Shown here in pieces: positions 61,617 to 64,000 of a DNA stretch of 64,000 bases. Origin of the DNA: JAIEPW01 sp964471915 (lineage in GTDB: Bacteria > Acidobacteriota > Terriglobia > Bryobacterales > Bryobacteraceae); assembly GCA_964471915.1 (NCBI GenBank), contig CAYYID010000001.1, positions 186,001 to 250,000 of the forward strand, given 5' to 3'. A program made the position numbers and the translations under genes. Within the stretch, counting starts at the first letter, position 1; the number at the start of each line of letters is the position of its first letter. The notes under the pieces were generated by a model, which saw only the letters and a list, made by a program, of their open reading frames with translations, was not told where the DNA came from and made no database searches.

Positions 61617-62117
61617 ATGACGGTTCCCATGCAGATTTACCTGCTGCGCCACGCCATCGCCGAGGATCCGCGCCCCGGCGCCAAGGATTCCGACCGCAGG
61701 CTCACGCGCGACGGCCTGGACAAGTTGGGCCGGGTGCTGAAGGTCGCGCGGCTGGCCGCGGTGGAGCCGTCGCTGGTGGCGTCGAGCCCGTACCGCCGGG
61801 CGGTGGAGACCGCGCGCGCCGCCGCTGCGGAGCTGCGTTACCAGGGGCAGATTCTCACCTGGGAGTCCCTGACGCCGGGGTCGTCACCGGAAGCGGTGTG
61901 GGACGACATCCGCGCGCATGCGGCGGGCGCGGAACAACTGCTACTGGCCGGCCATGAACCGCTGTTCAGCGCGCTGGCGGCTTACCTGCTGGGCGAGCCG
62001 TCGATTTCCGTGGATTTCAAAAAGGCGGGCCTGATGCGGATCGACCTGCCGCGGCTGGGCCCCCGGCCGCGGGGGATCCTGGAGTGGTACCTGACGCCGA
62101 AGCTCGCCGCGGGCTAA
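61617..62117 (+). CDS. sixA: Phosphohistidine phosphatase SixA-type
   Basis: 166 residues from ATG 61617 (a second ATG at 61629 is also possible). Histidine phosphatase fold: the LLRHAIAED motif (catalytic His in RHA), ASSPYRRAVETA, and LLAGHEPLFSALAAY with the second histidine. SixA removes phosphate from histidine on HPt domains or PTS proteins. It is divergent from the O-antigen-ligase-like gene (18 bp between starts) and overlaps the small MazE-like frame by four bases. Confidence 0.9.
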   Translation: MTVPMQIYLLRHAIAEDPRPGAKDSDRRLTRDGLDKLGRVLKVARLAAVEPSLVASSPYRRAVETARAAAAELRYQGQILTWESLTPGSSPEAVWDDIRAHAAGAEQLLLAGHEPLFSALAAYLLGEPSISVDFKKAGLMRIDLPRLGPRPRGILEWYLTPKLAAG

Positions 62118-62332
62118 TCGGCTTCCCGTCCACCGGATGGAGATTCGCCAGCCGGATTTTGCCATTCCCAATCTGCATCCGCAGCGCTGGCGAGTTCGCC
62201 CAGAACCAGGCGATCATCTCCGGTCGCCGCGATGCGCTTCGCCGCTTTGGCCCAGCCGTGCCGGACCGTCCGCACGCGAAGGCGGTGCTCGCCAGGCGGG
62301 GAGAGGCGGACCTTGCCGGGGATGGCCTTCAT
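62114..62332 (-). CDS. MazE-like antitoxin remnant
   Basis: 72 residues. The C-terminal half, GWAKAAKRIAATGDDRLVLG then ADADWEW, matches the toxin-binding tail of MazE/AbrB antitoxins. The N-terminal AbrB dimer domain is missing or badly degraded (the chain starts MKAIPGKVRLSPPGEHRLRV). No MazF partner is adjacent. Probably a decayed toxin-antitoxin locus; the frame may still be translated. Its stop overlaps that of sixA. Confidence 0.42.
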   Translation of the reverse strand: MKAIPGKVRLSPPGEHRLRVRTVRHGWAKAAKRIAATGDDRLVLGELASAADADWEWQNPAGESPSGGREAD

Positions 62333-62363
62333 GACGCCTCGATGATAACGAAGTTGATAACGC

Positions 62364-62732
62364 TTACGCGGCGGGGGGCTCGGCGTTCTTGTCGCTGTTG
62401 GCGGAGCGCATCAGCCGGCGCGGATCCAGCAGGTGCTGCGGCCGGAAGTCACGCTGGTTCCAGCGGCAGCCGGGATCGAACTCGACGCCCAGGAAATACC
62501 CGATCTCGCGGAACACGCAGTACCGGACCTTCCCGGTCAGTTCGCCCGCCGGGTACACGATTTTCAACTGCGAGTGCAGCGGCACCGGCCGGTCCACCTG
62601 AAGGCAGGCTCCGGAAAGCGAGATGTCCTCGAGGTTGGCCACCCCGCGGACGCTCTTGCCGGCCTGGTCCTTCCACAGGATGTCGACCAGGTCTGCGCAC
62701 AGCATCCGGGGCTCAACACGGCGTTCCAGCAT
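62364..62732 (-). CDS. PilZ-domain protein (possible c-di-GMP receptor)
   Basis: 122 residues. The N-terminal ERRVEPRML fits the RxxxR-type motif and EDISLSGACLQ fits the (D/N)xSxxG motif of PilZ domains. These two motifs bind cyclic di-GMP. The C-terminal about 30 residues are polar. There is no effector domain, so it is a stand-alone adaptor, commonly linked to motility or exopolysaccharide control. It is 31 bp upstream of the MazE-like frame on the same strand. Confidence 0.82.
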   Translation of the reverse strand: MLERRVEPRMLCADLVDILWKDQAGKSVRGVANLEDISLSGACLQVDRPVPLHSQLKIVYPAGELTGKVRYCVFREIGYFLGVEFDPGCRWNQRDFRPQHLLDPRRLMRSANSDKNAEPPAA

Positions 62733-62872
62733 AACTATTCCAACTATCGGCGCTCGTTTCCCAAAGGATTAGCGGCTCGGAAGACTCCTATTTGCCCTAA
62801 GCCGAAGCTAAGGCAGTCGCTTAGCCCTGTGCGCCTAGCTCTAACACTACCACTGAGTTATGCTGGTTTCCA

Positions 62873-63556
62873 ATGCCCGTCACCCTGGCCGGCGAGTGGA
62901 ACAAAGTCCTGCGGCATACGGGCTTAGCTGGTGGGAACCGGCGCGGTCTGGTGCTGCTCGTTCTGGTGACCCTGCTGTTCGGTGTATACCTCCCGTTCGC
63001 CAAGGGTTTCGACTTCCTCGACATCATCATGCTGACGGCGTATTCGCTACTCTCCGGAGTCTTCGCGGGACCGGCGGCAATCGGGCTGGTCGCCCCACCC
63101 GAACCGCTTCCGTCGCCGGCACAGGCGCGCGTCAAGATCGTCGCGGCGGCTTTTTACGGCTGGGCGGTGGCGCTCGCGATCGTGGGTCTGGGTATCGTGG
63201 CGGTGAACGCGTTCCACTGGATCGGCCGGGCCGTCTACCCGTCGGTGAAGGTGCTGGCCGCAGCGGCCGCCGTCGGGCTGGCGAGCGCGGCGTGGATCGC
63301 GACTCTGGGGGTCGTCTTGGGGATGCGGCTGCCGCCGCTGACAGCCCAGGGGGTGCTCCGCATGGTATTTCTGACCCTGCTGACGATCCTGGTGTTCCGC
63401 GGCCAGATCTTCCCGGAACGGTGGCTGGAGGAGCTTTCGCTCCACATGACTGCGGACGGCTATCCGGCTTTAGCGGCAACACTTTGCGCGATTTTCGCCG
63501 GCCTGGCGCTGGCCACGTTGGCGGTCCTCCAGCTAGGATCCGGGAAGCGCCCGTGA
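62873..63556 (+). CDS. Multi-span membrane protein of unknown function
   Basis: 227 residues and five to six spans (RGLVLLVLVTLLFGVYLPF, LTAYSLLSGVFAGPAAIGLV, GWAVALAIVGLGIVAVNAFHW, VKVLAAAAAVGLASAAWIA, GVLRMVFLTLLTILVFRGQ). The overlap of its stop with the next start (GTGA, 63553-63556) shows co-translation with the CPBP gene. It could be an ABC-type permease partner, but no ATPase is visible. No family recognised. Confidence 0.7.
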   Translation: MPVTLAGEWNKVLRHTGLAGGNRRGLVLLVLVTLLFGVYLPFAKGFDFLDIIMLTAYSLLSGVFAGPAAIGLVAPPEPLPSPAQARVKIVAAAFYGWAVALAIVGLGIVAVNAFHWIGRAVYPSVKVLAAAAAVGLASAAWIATLGVVLGMRLPPLTAQGVLRMVFLTLLTILVFRGQIFPERWLEELSLHMTADGYPALAATLCAIFAGLALATLAVLQLGSGKRP

Positions 63557-64000
63557 CGCCCGCGACCGAGACCATGGCCGGGCTGGGGTTACGGATCGGG
63601 CTGTTCCTCTTTCTCGGATTCACGGGTGCGCAGGTGTTCCCATGGCTGTTTTTCTCCCTGGGAGGCTACTTCGTGGGCGCGGCTCTGGGGGTATTTGCCG
63701 CCGCCGCAACCGCCAACGCGATCGTGGCCCGGATTTACGAGCGCGGCGCGCTGTCCAGCATCGGCCTGGCCTGGGGAACGCACTCCGGGCGGCAACTGGC
63801 GCTCGGCCTGGGCTTGGGCGCGGGCGCGGCCGTCGCCGCGCTGGGCGTCCCGATCCTGCTGTTGCAGGCCTCGTTCACTCCGGCGCCCGAGTCCCCGTTC
63901 GGCTGGGGATCGCTGATGCTGGTCGCGATCGTGCTGCTGTTCGGCGCTTTCGGCGAAGAAATGCTGTTCCACGGCTACGCCTTCCAGGTGCTGCTGAAGC
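63553..64000 (+). CDS. CPBP-family intramembrane protease, partial (runs off the window)
   Basis: At least 149 residues from GTG 63553 to the window end, with no stop. Hydrophobic throughout, about four spans so far (for example IGLFLFLGFTGAQVFPWLFF). Near the end, GAFGEEMLFHGYAFQVLL contains the glutamate pair of the CPBP/Abi motif (EExxxxGY in place of the usual EExxxR). It is the second CPBP-type gene in the window (see 55947). Coupled to the preceding membrane protein by a four-base overlap. Confidence 0.85.
   Translation, partial: MTPATETMAGLGLRIGLFLFLGFTGAQVFPWLFFSLGGYFVGAALGVFAAAATANAIVARIYERGALSSIGLAWGTHSGRQLALGLGLGAGAAVAALGVPILLLQASFTPAPESPFGWGSLMLVAIVLLFGAFGEEMLFHGYAFQVLLK

Overview
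The window is a GC-rich bacterial chromosome segment. Its gene families point to Acidobacteriota, most likely the Bryobacter/Solibacter group. The pointers are an Oar-type TonB receptor with an N-terminal carboxypeptidase-regulatory-like domain, several secreted S9, M28 and M20 peptidases, cytochrome c proteins fused to a copper monooxygenase-like module, and many small toxin-antitoxin remnants. This assignment is inferred from gene content only. No rRNA, tRNA or CRISPR array was seen.

Layout: 1-3.9 kb holds a RelE/ParE-type toxin-antitoxin pair, a secreted protein of unknown role, an ECF sigma/anti-sigma pair and small unknown genes. 4.0-8.9 kb holds the lipoate-dependent 2-oxoacid dehydrogenase genes lpd-lipB-E2 with a hotdog thioesterase, facing a proline dehydrogenase. 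8.9-13.8 kb is a tandem family of four secreted c-type cytochromes; three of them carry a complete set of putative copper ligands of the peptidylglycine/dopamine monooxygenase type. 14.0-17.0 kb is a late flagellar operon (flgM, flgN-like, flgK, flgL) behind a sigma-28-like promoter. 17-28.8 kb is mixed housekeeping and secreted functions: a Fpg/Nei-type glycosylase, an S9 peptidase, a helix-hairpin-helix protein with 11-residue repeats, a YpfJ-type metallopeptidase, selA, an amidohydrolase, an acyl-CoA ligase, a TPR protein, an M28 peptidase and a lipoprotein.

28.9-39.7 kb is one long minus-strand cluster. From its promoter end it runs M20 peptidase, M20 deacylase, threonine dehydratase-like enzyme, ornithine cyclodeaminase-like enzyme, MFS transporter, TonB receptor and a double beta-lactamase-like hydrolase. 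It reads as an uptake-and-breakdown pathway for an amino-acid-derived compound, with deacylation, dehydration and imine reduction as plausible steps.

39.7-49.5 kb includes a membrane protein, an SDR, a second S9 peptidase and a repeat-rich stretch. In that stretch a Y1 (IS200-like) transposase of the REP-associated type lies between two near-identical inverted pairs of a short repeat. The same repeat also precedes two formylglycine-generating-enzyme-like genes, and the second of these is cut off at one of the repeats. A serine/threonine kinase follows. 49.5-54.1 kb holds an imuA-imuB mutasome pair. The last about 106 bp of imuB is duplicated 2.4 kb away, and a lower-GC secreted-protein gene sits between the two copies.

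54.2-64 kb holds a ParD gene with an N-terminally shortened ParE, a TetR regulator, a five-gene minus-strand operon (O-antigen-ligase-like, uvrA, an unrecognised conserved protein, a CPBP protease, a DUF4345-like protein), a SixA phosphatase, a MazE-like remnant, a PilZ protein, and a two-gene membrane operon that runs off the right edge.

The most unusual features are the REP/transposase unit, the imuB tail duplication around a foreign-looking gene, the heme-dicopper fusion family, and the deacylase/dehydratase/imine-reductase cluster.
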